Positions 52,717-62,231 of a stretch of 64,000 nt of DNA are shown here, in pieces. The number at the start of each line of letters is the position of its first letter. The first letter of the stretch is position 1. A program made the position numbers and the translations under genes. Where the stretch lies: NCBI RefSeq assembly GCF_900101095.1, contig NZ_FNFM01000003.1:310001-374000 (forward strand), given 5' to 3'. This DNA is from Actinopolyspora mzabensis (GTDB lineage: Bacteria; Actinomycetota; Actinomycetes; Mycobacteriales; Pseudonocardiaceae). The notes below the pieces were generated by a model, which did no database searches, was not told the DNA's origin, and saw only the letters and a list, made by a program, of their open reading frames with translations.

Positions 52717-52733
52717 CGGAAACGCCGTTTCCG
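52717..52733. promoter_or_regulatory. Perfect inverted repeat after the DapA-like gene
   Basis: CGGAAACG-C-CGTTTCCG has perfect 8-bp arms around one base, 11 bases past the stop. Too tight a loop for a good terminator, it looks like another LacI-type site that could adjust expression of the downstream transporter gene. Confidence 0.45.
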
Positions 52734-52903
52734 GTCCGGTTCCGCCCGCTGCACCGTGGGCGGAGCACAACCCAGGGTTCGACGATGACCACCGTCGCCC
52801 CGGCCCGTCTGGTGCGCGCCCACGATGCGCCAGACGGGCTTGGTGACAACGAAGTCCCCCGACGAGCTCCGCCACCGACCGCGGAGGCGAGGAACGATCC
52901 ACC

Positions 52904-54202
52904 ATGTCCGACGCAGTGTCTGCCCGCCGCACATCCGGCGCACCTGACCAACCCCGCCATACGGAATCCGGAGGAGCAGAACCCGACCCCACCCCGCCAC
53001 GCGGGCGCGGTAGTCGAATCATGCGCCTGCTGGCCCTCATGGGACCGGCATTCGTGGCAGGTGCCTGGCAGTTCGGCCCCGGTAATCTCACCGCGGCTGT
53101 GCAAGCCGGTAGTCGTTTCGGCTATTCCTTGATCTGGGTCATCGTCGTCTCCACCCTCCTGATGATCGCGTTCACCGACATGAGCGTGCGCATCGCGATC
53201 GTGTCCCGCGGCTCACTCGTCGAAACCGTCAAACGCACGTTGGGACGCCCCGTCGGCGCGGCCGCCGGGCTCGGGGTCTTCGCCATTGCCCTGATGTTCG
53301 CTGTGGGCAACGCCGTCGGGGCCGGTTTGGGGCTATCGCTGGTACTCGGCGGATCACCGGTGTGGTGGACCCTCGCCTGCACGGCCGTGGTCGCCACCGT
53401 GCTGTTCACCCGCGGTCTCTACGGAGTGATCGAGAAGGTGCTGCTGGTCATGGTCACTGCCATGGCGGTGTGCTTCGTGGTCACCGCCGTGCTCAGCCGT
53501 CCCGACTGGAACGCCACAGCAGCCGGAATGCTGCCGACCGTCCCAGCAGGCACCGGGTTTCTGCTGGTCGCACTGGTGGGGACGAACTTTTCCATCAACG
53601 CCGCGTTCTACACCGGATACGCCTCTCGGGAACGCGGCCTGCGCCGCGACCAGTACCGCCAAACCACCCTGGCCGACACCATCCCCGGCATCATCGCCCC
53701 CGGCATCATGACCATACTGGTCATCATCGCCTCGGCAGCCGTGCTCAGCGGCGAACGAAGTGCCGGTCTCGCCGACCTGGCCGGAGTACTCGAACCCATC
53801 GCAGGCCGGACCGGACGGATCATCTTCGCCCTGGGCTTCTTCGGCGCCGCGTTCTCCTCAATGCTGGCCAACGCCACCGCAGGCGGCACCCTGCTGTCCG
53901 ACGGACTCGGCGGGGGCAACCAACTCTCCTCATCCCGCGTCCGCCTAGGCATCCTCGCAGTGTTGGCCTTCGGCGCGCTCGTCACCGCCGTGGTCGGCGG
54001 CTCGCCAGTCCAATTGATCATCATCGCCCAGGCGCTCACCGTCGTCGTCGCGCCCCTGCTCGGTCTCCTGCTGATCATCCTCGCCAACAACCACAGCCTC
54101 ATGGACGACCTACGAAACCGCTGGTGGCACAACACCATCGCCGCCATCGGCCTCATCGCGATCCTGGCCACCTGTTACAGCCTCATTACCAGCCTGCTCT
54201 AA
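52904..54202 (+). CDS. Nramp-related membrane transporter lacking the metal-site residues
   Basis: 432 residues with eleven hydrophobic helices after a 38-residue polar N-terminus. The fold is Nramp-like (LMGPAFVAGAWQFGPGNLTAAV). The Asp of the TM1 DPGN motif is replaced (FGPGN), and the TM6 MPH motif reads NFSINAAFYTG, so the Mn2+/Fe2+ site is absent. GAGGA before the ATG supports the start. It follows the DapA-like gene by 197 bases on the same strand under a LacI gene, so I infer that it imports an organic substrate (sugar acid or similar) rather than a metal. Confidence 0.85.
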   Translation: MSDAVSARRTSGAPDQPRHTESGGAEPDPTPPRGRGSRIMRLLALMGPAFVAGAWQFGPGNLTAAVQAGSRFGYSLIWVIVVSTLLMIAFTDMSVRIAIVSRGSLVETVKRTLGRPVGAAAGLGVFAIALMFAVGNAVGAGLGLSLVLGGSPVWWTLACTAVVATVLFTRGLYGVIEKVLLVMVTAMAVCFVVTAVLSRPDWNATAAGMLPTVPAGTGFLLVALVGTNFSINAAFYTGYASRERGLRRDQYRQTTLADTIPGIIAPGIMTILVIIASAAVLSGERSAGLADLAGVLEPIAGRTGRIIFALGFFGAAFSSMLANATAGGTLLSDGLGGGNQLSSSRVRLGILAVLAFGALVTAVVGGSPVQLIIIAQALTVVVAPLLGLLLIILANNHSLMDDLRNRWWHNTIAAIGLIAILATCYSLITSLL

Positions 54203-54419
54203 CCACGTCTGCGATCAATCGAGCCCTACCCGCAGTGCTTTGCTCTTCAGAGGGTCTCGTCGACCACCGTTGACGAGGCACCCTCGCTCACCCAGCGTTT
54301 TCACAGTCCACTTCTGTAATGCCACCCGTCTCCACGCCACGGCCACCAGCGGGGGCTCCCCAAGCTCGGCCCGCGGCAAATCAAGCCGACTCGGGAGATT
54401 CACGAGAAAACCGGTAACC

Positions 54420-54627
54420 ACGGCCGAGGACGCTCCACCGTAGCTCAAATCGTCGCCGGGCGGGACGGAGAGACAAAACGCCTGAGGAGGCGACGTAAGA
54501 GCCCCCACCGTGGCAGATGCCGACCAAACAGGAAAGTAAGTAGCGGAACCCCAGGCGGGAACGCCGCTTCACACGCGCCGTAAGCGGCGTGGAGCATCCC
54601 CACCGTTCACGGCGGGGAGCACGTCAA
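54420..54627 (+). mobile_element. Right end of a decayed TnpB (IS200/IS605-type) element with omega-RNA-like hairpins
   Basis: The end of a tnpB frame is readable with a stop in it (ERQNA-stop-GGDVRAPTVADADQTGK-stop at about 54459-54538). Two hairpins follow: ACGCCGCTT/AAGCGGCGT (54561-54569, 54582-54590) and CCCCACCG/CGGCGGGG (54598-54617), then GGGGAGCACGTCAA ending at 54627. This order, with GGAGCATCCCC between the hairpins and GTCAA at the edge, is how actinobacterial TnpB elements end, and the same stretch forms the 3' scaffold of the omega RNA. The 217 bases before it (54203-54419) hold nothing recognisable. Eight bases beyond lies the stop of the DHFR-type gene. Confidence 0.55.
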
Positions 54628-54635
54628 AAGATCGA

Positions 54636-55193
54636 CTAGCGAAGACGGTAGCGCACATGGACCATGCCGTTACCGAAACGACGCTGGTCGAGCAACTCAA
54701 GCTCGGCAGACAGCCCACGCGGAAAGAACGACTTACCGCCACCCACCAACACCGGCGCGAAAAACAGCCCACACTCGTCGACCAGCCCGGCCTCGAACGC
54801 GTGAGCCGCCAGCTCCGAACCTCCCACGGCGAGATCGTGCTCGGCCGAGTTCTTCAGGCCCCGCACCGCCTCCACATCGAACGTTCGTTCGATCCGGGTA
54901 CGGGTGGTGAACACCGTGTCCAACGTGCCGGAGTAGACGATCTTGTCGGCCGCCCGCCACAGCCGCGCGAACTCACCCATGGCGGGGGAGTGCTCGGCCA
55001 GCGCGGGATCGGTCTCCCACCCGGTCATCAACTCGTAGAGCCTGCGCCCGTACAGATGCGTACCGACCGGCCGCTCCAACTCGTTGATGAAGGCCAACAC
55101 CTCCTCGTCGGGCACCGCCCAGTCGAAACGACCGTGCTCGTCGGCGATGTAACCGTCGAGCGAAGCCAGCGCGGAACAGATCAGCTTCCCCAT
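54636..55193 (-). CDS. Dihydrofolate reductase/RibD C-terminal-family protein
   Basis: 185 residues: MGKLICSALASLDGYIADEHG, THLYGRRLYELMTGWE, DKIVYSGTLD, LAVGGSELAAHAFEAGLVDE and GGGKSFFP, the NADPH-binding RibD-C fold. GGGAG five bases before the ATG at 55193 sets the start; the frame is open 20 codons further. The small-molecule substrate is not known for this branch. A TnpB element end lies immediately past its stop. It is a different paralogue from the one at 26956. Confidence 0.9.
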   Translation of the reverse strand: MGKLICSALASLDGYIADEHGRFDWAVPDEEVLAFINELERPVGTHLYGRRLYELMTGWETDPALAEHSPAMGEFARLWRAADKIVYSGTLDTVFTTRTRIERTFDVEAVRGLKNSAEHDLAVGGSELAAHAFEAGLVDECGLFFAPVLVGGGKSFFPRGLSAELELLDQRRFGNGMVHVRYRLR

Positions 55194-55387
55194 GGCACTC
55201 CCGTCCTCTGCGACATCTCCGACGGCCCCCGGCCAGCCCCTCCGACAACACACGGGGGCAACATGGTTCCGTGTTCACCGGCGCGCCGCAGCCGAGCACA
55301 GGGGATCGTCCCACAGGCACCCCGTGAACAACTCACGTCCCCGACACCCCACCGCCGAGCGAGCGTATCCCTCCAACCGCACCGTCA

Positions 55388-55869
55388 CTACCGCACCGAA
55401 CTGCGGTAGTGATAACGACACATCTCAGCGAACCCCGCACGCTCGTACAGCCGCACCGCCGGGGCATCATCGGCTTCGACCTGTAGATACATTCCCTCGG
55501 CCCCGAGCCCGCGGGCCCAGTCCGCCAGCGACCGCAACAGGTCACCGGCCGCGCCACGCCCACGTGCTCGCGGCAGCGTGGCCATGCCGAACACACCGAC
55601 CCAGCCGCTGTCGAAGACCGCCCTGCCTACCGCCACGACCTCACCCGCGTCGAACACGCAGGCAAAAGCACTCGGCCGCTCCACCCTGGCCAACATGTCC
55701 CACTCCGGGCGGGGATCGGCACCATCACCGTGCCCGCCCACCAGGACGCGCTCATATCGTGACGCAGCCACCAGCCACCGAGACGTTCGACGTGTTCCGC
55801 CGGCAGCGCCCGGGCCGCTCTTTCCTGCAGTCCCCACACCGTGGCCGAGTGGTCAGCCAGAACCGACAC
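55388..55869 (-). pseudogene. GNAT acetyltransferase with internal deletion and frameshift
   Basis: A GTG at 55869 with GGGAGG begins VLADHSATVWGLQERAARALPAEHVERLGGWWLRHD up to SASWWAGTVM. The reading frame then changes and jumps to DPRPEWDMLARVERPSAFACVFDAGEVVAVG and the acetyl-CoA site (GMATLPRARGRGAAGDLLRSL) and VRLYERAGFAEMC. The roughly 100 residues that link these parts in relatives are missing. So an internal deletion, not just a single indel, inactivated it. Confidence 0.7.
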
Positions 55870-55941
55870 GCCCCACCTCCCACCAGACTCCTTCCGGCAC
55901 ACGCCGTCCCGCGGCAGCAACTCTCCCCGCTAACGAGCGGT

Positions 55942-58900
55942 TCAGAGCAGACTCAACTGCCGAGCAGCGGACCGCTTGCCACCCTCCTCACCATCGCGCA
56001 CCGCCGTGTCACCCAGCTCGGCCAGGAACGGACTGGGCGTGCGCTGCCCCGCACCGGCCGCCTGACCACGACGCGTCGCACGCGTCAGATACAACCGCCG
56101 CTGGGCCCGAGTCATCCCCACGAAGAACAACCGCCGCTCCTCGGCGGTGTCGTCCCGCTGCTCACCCGGCCAGCGCAACGGCAGCAACCCGTCCTCACAA
56201 CCGGTCACGAACACCACCGGGTACTCCAACCCCTTCGCCGCGTGCAGCGTCAAAAGCGACACCGCATCCGCACGCGGATCCAACGCATCGACCTCCGCAC
56301 CCAGCATGACCTCCCGGCAAAACCCCGCCACGTCCTCACCGAAACGCGAGGCCAGCGGGGACAACAACTCCACAGCCACGTGCAACTGTTCGGCCTGCTC
56401 ACCCAAGGTCTCGGCCACAGCGGCGGCTGCCTGCTCCAGCTGCCGCAACACCGTGCCACAGCGGCGACCCGCGTAACCGAGCTCCCGCAGCAACGGCTCC
56501 ACCCCGGCACGCGCCCACAGCGGGTCGTGACTGCGTTTCTGCACCGGGAACCCCCGCCGGGTCAACTCCTCGGCCAACACCCGCGACTGCGCATCGGTGC
56601 GATAGACCACCGCGATGTCGCCGAACCCCAACGAGGAAGTCTCGTAACCCTCGGCGCTGCCGCTGTCCAACGAATGGAACGAGGCACCGCCGAGCAGCCC
56701 GTCGATGGTGCCGGCCACGAACCTGGCCTCGGCCCGCTCGTCGGACGCACGGTGCAGCACGATCGGGTGTTCACTGTCGGCCCCCACCGGCCGCAACGCC
56801 CGCTCCGGAACCAGACTCTCCGGGCGGATCGCCCGCACCGCACCCTCGACGATGCGCCGCCCACTGCGATAGTTCCGCGTCAACGCCCGCACCGGAGCAT
56901 CCGGATAGTCCCGCTCGAACCGCAGGAAAAACCCCACATCGGCGCCACGGAAACCATAGATCGCCTGATCCGGATCGCCGATGACGGTCAGGTTGGCCGC
57001 GGCAGGCGCCAACAGCCGCAACAGTCGGTACTGCACCTCGTCGACGTCCTGGTACTCGTCGACACTGATCCAGCGATAGCGCCGCCGATACCACTCGGCC
57101 AACTCCGGATCGCCCCGCAACAACTCGACCGGCAGCACCAGCAGATCGTCGAAATCCACCAGCCCCTCCCGCCGCAGCGCGGCGGTGTAGTCGGGCAGCA
57201 ACCCCGAAACCTCACCGGAGACCTCACCACCCCGGCGCGCGCGGGACAACGCCGAGACACACTGCCGCGCCCTGCGCTCGTCACCGGTCAACGACACCAG
57301 AATCCGGTGACGACGGTCGGCGTCGACCAGCGCGAGATCCTCGGGCAACCCCAGCGCCGCGTGGTTGTCCCGCACGATGCTCAACCCCAACGAGTGAAAC
57401 GTCGCCACCGTGACCTCACGGCCCCGATCTCCCACCAACGCGGTGATCCGTTCGCCCATCTCCGCCGCGGCCCGCCGGGTGAAAGTGATGGCCAAACAAC
57501 TCGAAGCGGGCACACCCCGTTCCTCGACCAAATGGGCGATCCGGTGCGTGATCGTGCGGGTCTTACCCGTGCCCGGCCCGGCCACGATCATCAACGGCCC
57601 GGACTCCACCTCGGCCGCGGCCCGCTGCTCGGCATCGAGTTCGGCCAGCAGCCCAGTGGCAGGGGAGACGCCGCTCCCGGCGGCATCCGAAACATCGAAG
57701 CGTTCCCGCTCCCGACCCTCGAGCCGCGCGGCGTCCCCGACACCGAACGCTGGGGAAGTGGTGGCCAGCTCGCCGCCGACCGTCTCCGACCCGCCCGCCG
57801 ACTCCGGCAGGGTAGGGGTGGCCAGTTCGTCATCGGCGAATAACGAGGCCGCCCCACCACTACGCACCCGCGAGAGCTCGCCCGGCTCGAACACCCGAAT
57901 CGTGCCGTACTCCCCGTCAAAACCGGCCTCCCGATGCACCGTGCCCGCGCGCAACCGCTCGATCGCCTCGGCCAACGCACCGTTGTCCCGCCGCAACCGC
58001 TCGACCGGAACGTCCTCCAGAATGGCCAGTTCGGAACCGTGCCGCGCAGTGAGCTCACTGATCTCGCCGAAGACCTTCTTGCTCTTGGGCCCCACACCCC
58101 GGATCTCACCCACGATCTCCGGAAGCGGTATCAGATTGCGATAACCCGCCGCCCCGGCCGGGCGCACACCCTCCGCACGATCCGCCAACGCATCCACCCG
58201 ATTGAGCACCCCCACCGTCAACGGTTTGCCGCAGTCCGGACACCTGCCGCCGTGACGCCGCGTCTCGAACGGATCGAACCGCACCCCGCACTTGCGGTGC
58301 CCATCGAGGTGGTACTTGCCCTCCTCGGGAAAGAACTCCACCGTGCCCTCCAACCCCACACCGGTCTCCAGCGCGCGACGCATCGCGAAATAGTCCAGCT
58401 CGGTGTCGAACACAGTGGCTTCCCGAGCCAACATCGGCGGTGAATGCGCGTCCGAATGACTCACCAGCGTGTACCCGTCCAACGCCGACAGTCGCCAGTT
58501 CATCTCCGGATCGCTGGACAACCCCGTCTCCAACGCGAAAACGTGGCCCGCCAGGTCCCGATAGCACTCACCGACCGAATCGAACCCGGCCTTGGACCCC
58601 AACACGGCGAACCACGGAGTCCAGATATGAGCGGGCACCAGATACGACCCCGCCCCGGACTCCAACGTGATCTCCAACAGATCCCGCGCGTCCAACCCCA
58701 GAATAGGACGCCCGTCCGAACCCAGATTGCCGATGTTGCCGAGTCTGCGGCTGAACTCCTCGGCCGCCTCGAAATCCGGCACATAGCACAAATGGTGAAT
58801 CTTGCGAGTGTAATCGCCGTACTTGTAGATCGTGGCGATCTCCACCGACAGCATGAACCGCACCGGAGTGTGACACTCGGTGGGCAACGTGCGCAGCGCC

Positions 58901-59118
58901 GCACGCTCGTACTCCGGACGCAGCCGCAACAGCCCCGGCTCGGCGGGCTCCAGAACCTCACGCAGATGCGCACGCCAAGCCGGATGCGTGAAGTCCCCGG
59001 TACCCACCACCGTGACCCCCTTGCGACGCGCCCACCAGGCCAGGTGCTCGATGTCGCAGTCCTTGCTGCACGCGCGGGAGTACTTGGAGTGGATATGCAA
59101 GTCAGCGTAGAAGCGCAC
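55942..59118 (-). CDS. Endonuclease Q-like PHP nuclease fused to a UvrD/Rep helicase
   Basis: 1058 residues. Residues 1-230 are a PHP domain opening FYADLHIHSKYSRACSKDCDIEHLA with GTGDFTHP and SHSDAHSPP metal motifs. Residues 275-300 are a zinc knuckle (HRKCGVRF, then CPDCGKPLTVGVLNRV), followed by a GVGPKSKKV helix-hairpin-helix-like stretch. That order is EndoQ, which nicks 5' of deaminated bases and AP sites. After a disordered linker (about 415-490) comes an SF1A helicase with AGPGTGKTRT, FTRRAAAEM, DEYQDVDEVQ, GDPDQAIYGFRGAD, LTRNYRSGRRI, LLTLHAAKGLEYPVVFV and FVGMTRAQRRLYL. The GTG at 59118 has AGGATCGG and matches EndoQ starts. It probably nicks damaged DNA and unwinds from the nick. 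Confidence 0.9.
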   Translation of the reverse strand: MRFYADLHIHSKYSRACSKDCDIEHLAWWARRKGVTVVGTGDFTHPAWRAHLREVLEPAEPGLLRLRPEYERAALRTLPTECHTPVRFMLSVEIATIYKYGDYTRKIHHLCYVPDFEAAEEFSRRLGNIGNLGSDGRPILGLDARDLLEITLESGAGSYLVPAHIWTPWFAVLGSKAGFDSVGECYRDLAGHVFALETGLSSDPEMNWRLSALDGYTLVSHSDAHSPPMLAREATVFDTELDYFAMRRALETGVGLEGTVEFFPEEGKYHLDGHRKCGVRFDPFETRRHGGRCPDCGKPLTVGVLNRVDALADRAEGVRPAGAAGYRNLIPLPEIVGEIRGVGPKSKKVFGEISELTARHGSELAILEDVPVERLRRDNGALAEAIERLRAGTVHREAGFDGEYGTIRVFEPGELSRVRSGGAASLFADDELATPTLPESAGGSETVGGELATTSPAFGVGDAARLEGRERERFDVSDAAGSGVSPATGLLAELDAEQRAAAEVESGPLMIVAGPGTGKTRTITHRIAHLVEERGVPASSCLAITFTRRAAAEMGERITALVGDRGREVTVATFHSLGLSIVRDNHAALGLPEDLALVDADRRHRILVSLTGDERRARQCVSALSRARRGGEVSGEVSGLLPDYTAALRREGLVDFDDLLVLPVELLRGDPELAEWYRRRYRWISVDEYQDVDEVQYRLLRLLAPAAANLTVIGDPDQAIYGFRGADVGFFLRFERDYPDAPVRALTRNYRSGRRIVEGAVRAIRPESLVPERALRPVGADSEHPIVLHRASDERAEARFVAGTIDGLLGGASFHSLDSGSAEGYETSSLGFGDIAVVYRTDAQSRVLAEELTRRGFPVQKRSHDPLWARAGVEPLLRELGYAGRRCGTVLRQLEQAAAAVAETLGEQAEQLHVAVELLSPLASRFGEDVAGFCREVMLGAEVDALDPRADAVSLLTLHAAKGLEYPVVFVTGCEDGLLPLRWPGEQRDDTAEERRLFFVGMTRAQRRLYLTRATRRGQAAGAGQRTPSPFLAELGDTAVRDGEEGGKRSAARQLSLL

Positions 59119-59430
59119 CCACCGATCCTGCCAAACCCGCAACCCCCCTCACGTCCGGGTCACACCACGCCGACCCGCCGAAAAAACCCGGCCCCACTTG
59201 ACCCGAATTAGACATTCCCGTCCGAGGCCTCATCGCACCGTTCTCGTACACGGCCCCGAAGTCGTACCCGTCGCGCCTCCACCGGCCCTGTTCCGCGGCG
59301 ACTTCACCCGACACGCAACGGGAAGGCGGGAAATTCCACAACTCGACCACCCCGCCAAGAATTACCTACTCGCACGGCACACCCGTCGAGCCTGGCGAAC
59401 CGCCCCGACAGACAGGCGGGACAGACAGGC
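59119..59430. other. Intergenic, no supported gene
   Basis: It lies between the EndoQ-UvrD start and the mdh terminator. It contains a short tandem duplication (ACAGACAGGCGGG twice near 59407-59430). No gene or clear regulator site is seen. Confidence 0.35.
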
Positions 59431-59464
59431 GGGGCCGGTGGAAACATCCGCAACCACCGGCCCC
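59431..59464 (-). terminator. mdh terminator hairpin
   Basis: GGGGCCGGTGG and its exact reverse complement (11 bp) flank a 12-base loop, 18 bases past the mdh stop on the minus strand. It fits a GC-rich intrinsic-like terminator. Confidence 0.75.
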
Positions 59465-59482
59465 GCACACCGCACGAACAGC

Positions 59483-60508
<1,026 letters not shown>

Positions 60509-60702
60509 CTATCCACCCGAACGCCACGAACCAGGCGCCCCCGCCACGGATCACACCCCACCCACCGGTCACATCGAAACGAAACCGATTCAGCCGAAAC
60601 CCCCGCACAACAGTCCGACCACACGATCATCACACCCCGTCACACTCACCACCCGCCACGCGCCGTGTTTCGCCACACCCCACGATCCAGCAGAATGAAC
60701 TC

Positions 60703-61422
60703 ATGCTGCAGGTCTGCCTCAACGGTGCCCGGGGCATTCGGGAACACCACCACTTACCCGTGCAACCACCGGACCTCGCCGCGGCCGCAGCACACAGCGT
60801 CGCCGCGGGTGCCGAGGACATCCACGTGCACCCCAAAACCCACGACGGCGCCGACAGCCTCGACGCCACCACGGTGGCCGCCGCCGTCAACGCGGTCCGG
60901 GCCGCCGCCCCCGGCATCGCAGTGGGAATCCCCACCACCGCCTGGACCACCCCCGACACGCCCTCCCGACTCGACGCCATCGCGAGTTGGACCGTCCTCC
61001 CGGACCACGCCTCGGTCGACTGGCACGAACCCGACGCCGAACGAATCGCCCAGGCACTGCTGAAACGCGGGATCGGCATCGAAGCAGGCCTCCACTCCGG
61101 AACCGATGCGAGCGAACACTTCGCCCAATGGCACCACCGCGAGCATGCCCTCCGCATTCTCGCCGAGATCGACGACCCCACCACCACGGGTGCGACGGTC
61201 ACCGCCGAAACCCTGCTGGCGCGGATCCGTCCCACCGGCACACCCATCCTGCTGCACGGCAGGGCAGCGGGCGCCTGGCCGGTACTGCGCCTCGCCGAGC
61301 AACAGGGCCTGCACACCCGAATCGGGCTGGAAGACACCCTGCTGCTTCCCGACGGCGCCATCGCCGACGACAACGCCCAACTCGTCACCGCCGCACTACA
61401 CATCAGAACAGCACGTGGCTGA
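60703..61422 (+). CDS. 3-keto-5-aminohexanoate cleavage-family (BKACE) protein
   Basis: 239 residues, shorter than the usual 270-300. The zinc ligands are His41 and His43 in EDIHVHPK, with VGIPTTAW, DWHEPD, LLHG and GLEDTLLLPDG as conserved pieces. BKACE enzymes condense a beta-keto acid with acetyl-CoA to make acetoacetate; side-chain specificity varies widely. There is no clear ribosome site before the ATG. It is divergent from mdh and no lysine-fermentation genes are near, so the substrate is open. Confidence 0.85.
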   Translation: MLQVCLNGARGIREHHHLPVQPPDLAAAAAHSVAAGAEDIHVHPKTHDGADSLDATTVAAAVNAVRAAAPGIAVGIPTTAWTTPDTPSRLDAIASWTVLPDHASVDWHEPDAERIAQALLKRGIGIEAGLHSGTDASEHFAQWHHREHALRILAEIDDPTTTGATVTAETLLARIRPTGTPILLHGRAAGAWPVLRLAEQQGLHTRIGLEDTLLLPDGAIADDNAQLVTAALHIRTARG

Positions 61423-62231
61423 CCCCCACGGCACGACTCGTCGCAGGGACTCGTCGCAGGGCAGGGGAGCAGTAGTACCGCGTTTCCGGATCACCGCCCC
61501 GCACGTCGCGCTCGAGGGGATCGCACTGTTCTACAACGGACAGGCACCACAACCGGACAATCGTTCTCGCAGCGGATCGAGAAGTCTCGAGGGGTGGCGC
61601 CGGAAGCGGTCCTCGTCCTGTCGAAAGAGACCGACGAGCAGTAGACCGCACCGCGGGTTCCGAAGAGCACGGCCACGAACCACGCATCGGCGCTCTACCT
61701 GCTTTCCCGGGCCCGTACAGGACAGGGCGCAGCTCGGAGGGCGCAGCTCGGGAGGAGAGCGGACCCGCCACTGCGAAATCCATTACTTAACATAATGTGT
61801 ATTATCGGCTAAAGCTGTACCCGGCGTGTCCGGTGGTTCCGGTGACGACCCGGCGTTCTTCCGCTCTCCGCTGGAGACAGTTCTCTTGCGGTGCGCCGCA
61901 CGTGCTGAACGCTGCTTGCCGTGGTCGACCCTGTGGATCATCAGGGCCGCGGAATGACTCCCGAGGGGTTTCCGCCACCTGTCGGACCGGGACGACGATC
62001 TCGGCACGGACACGGCGACGAGACGTGCGAATCCGTCACCGTGATGACGGTGTCTCGTGCGGCGAAAACCGGTGCGTGTCACCGGTGCTCGTGCCGGTGC
62101 CGACCGAGGCACGTCGACACGTCCCCACTCCGCCAGATGTTCGTCCTCGTTCGCTCCCGTGAAACGTGGATAACAAATATTATCCATCATTTTGTGTCTC
62201 GACTTCCACGCCGACGCTGCCCGTGACGTGC
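61423..62231. other. Long gene-free stretch with two AT-rich palindromes
   Basis: No frame on either strand carries a recognisable domain. Two palindromes stand out in otherwise GC-rich DNA: ATAAT-GTGT-ATTAT (61792-61805) and TGGATAA-N6-TTATCCA (62167-62186). They look like regulator sites, but no regulator gene is present, so a small gene between them may have been lost. Confidence 0.4.

Noticed and set aside
55192..57843. An 880-codon plus-strand frame opposite the EndoQ-UvrD gene
   Set aside because: Composition is Arg/Pro/His-rich without domains and it crosses two real genes.
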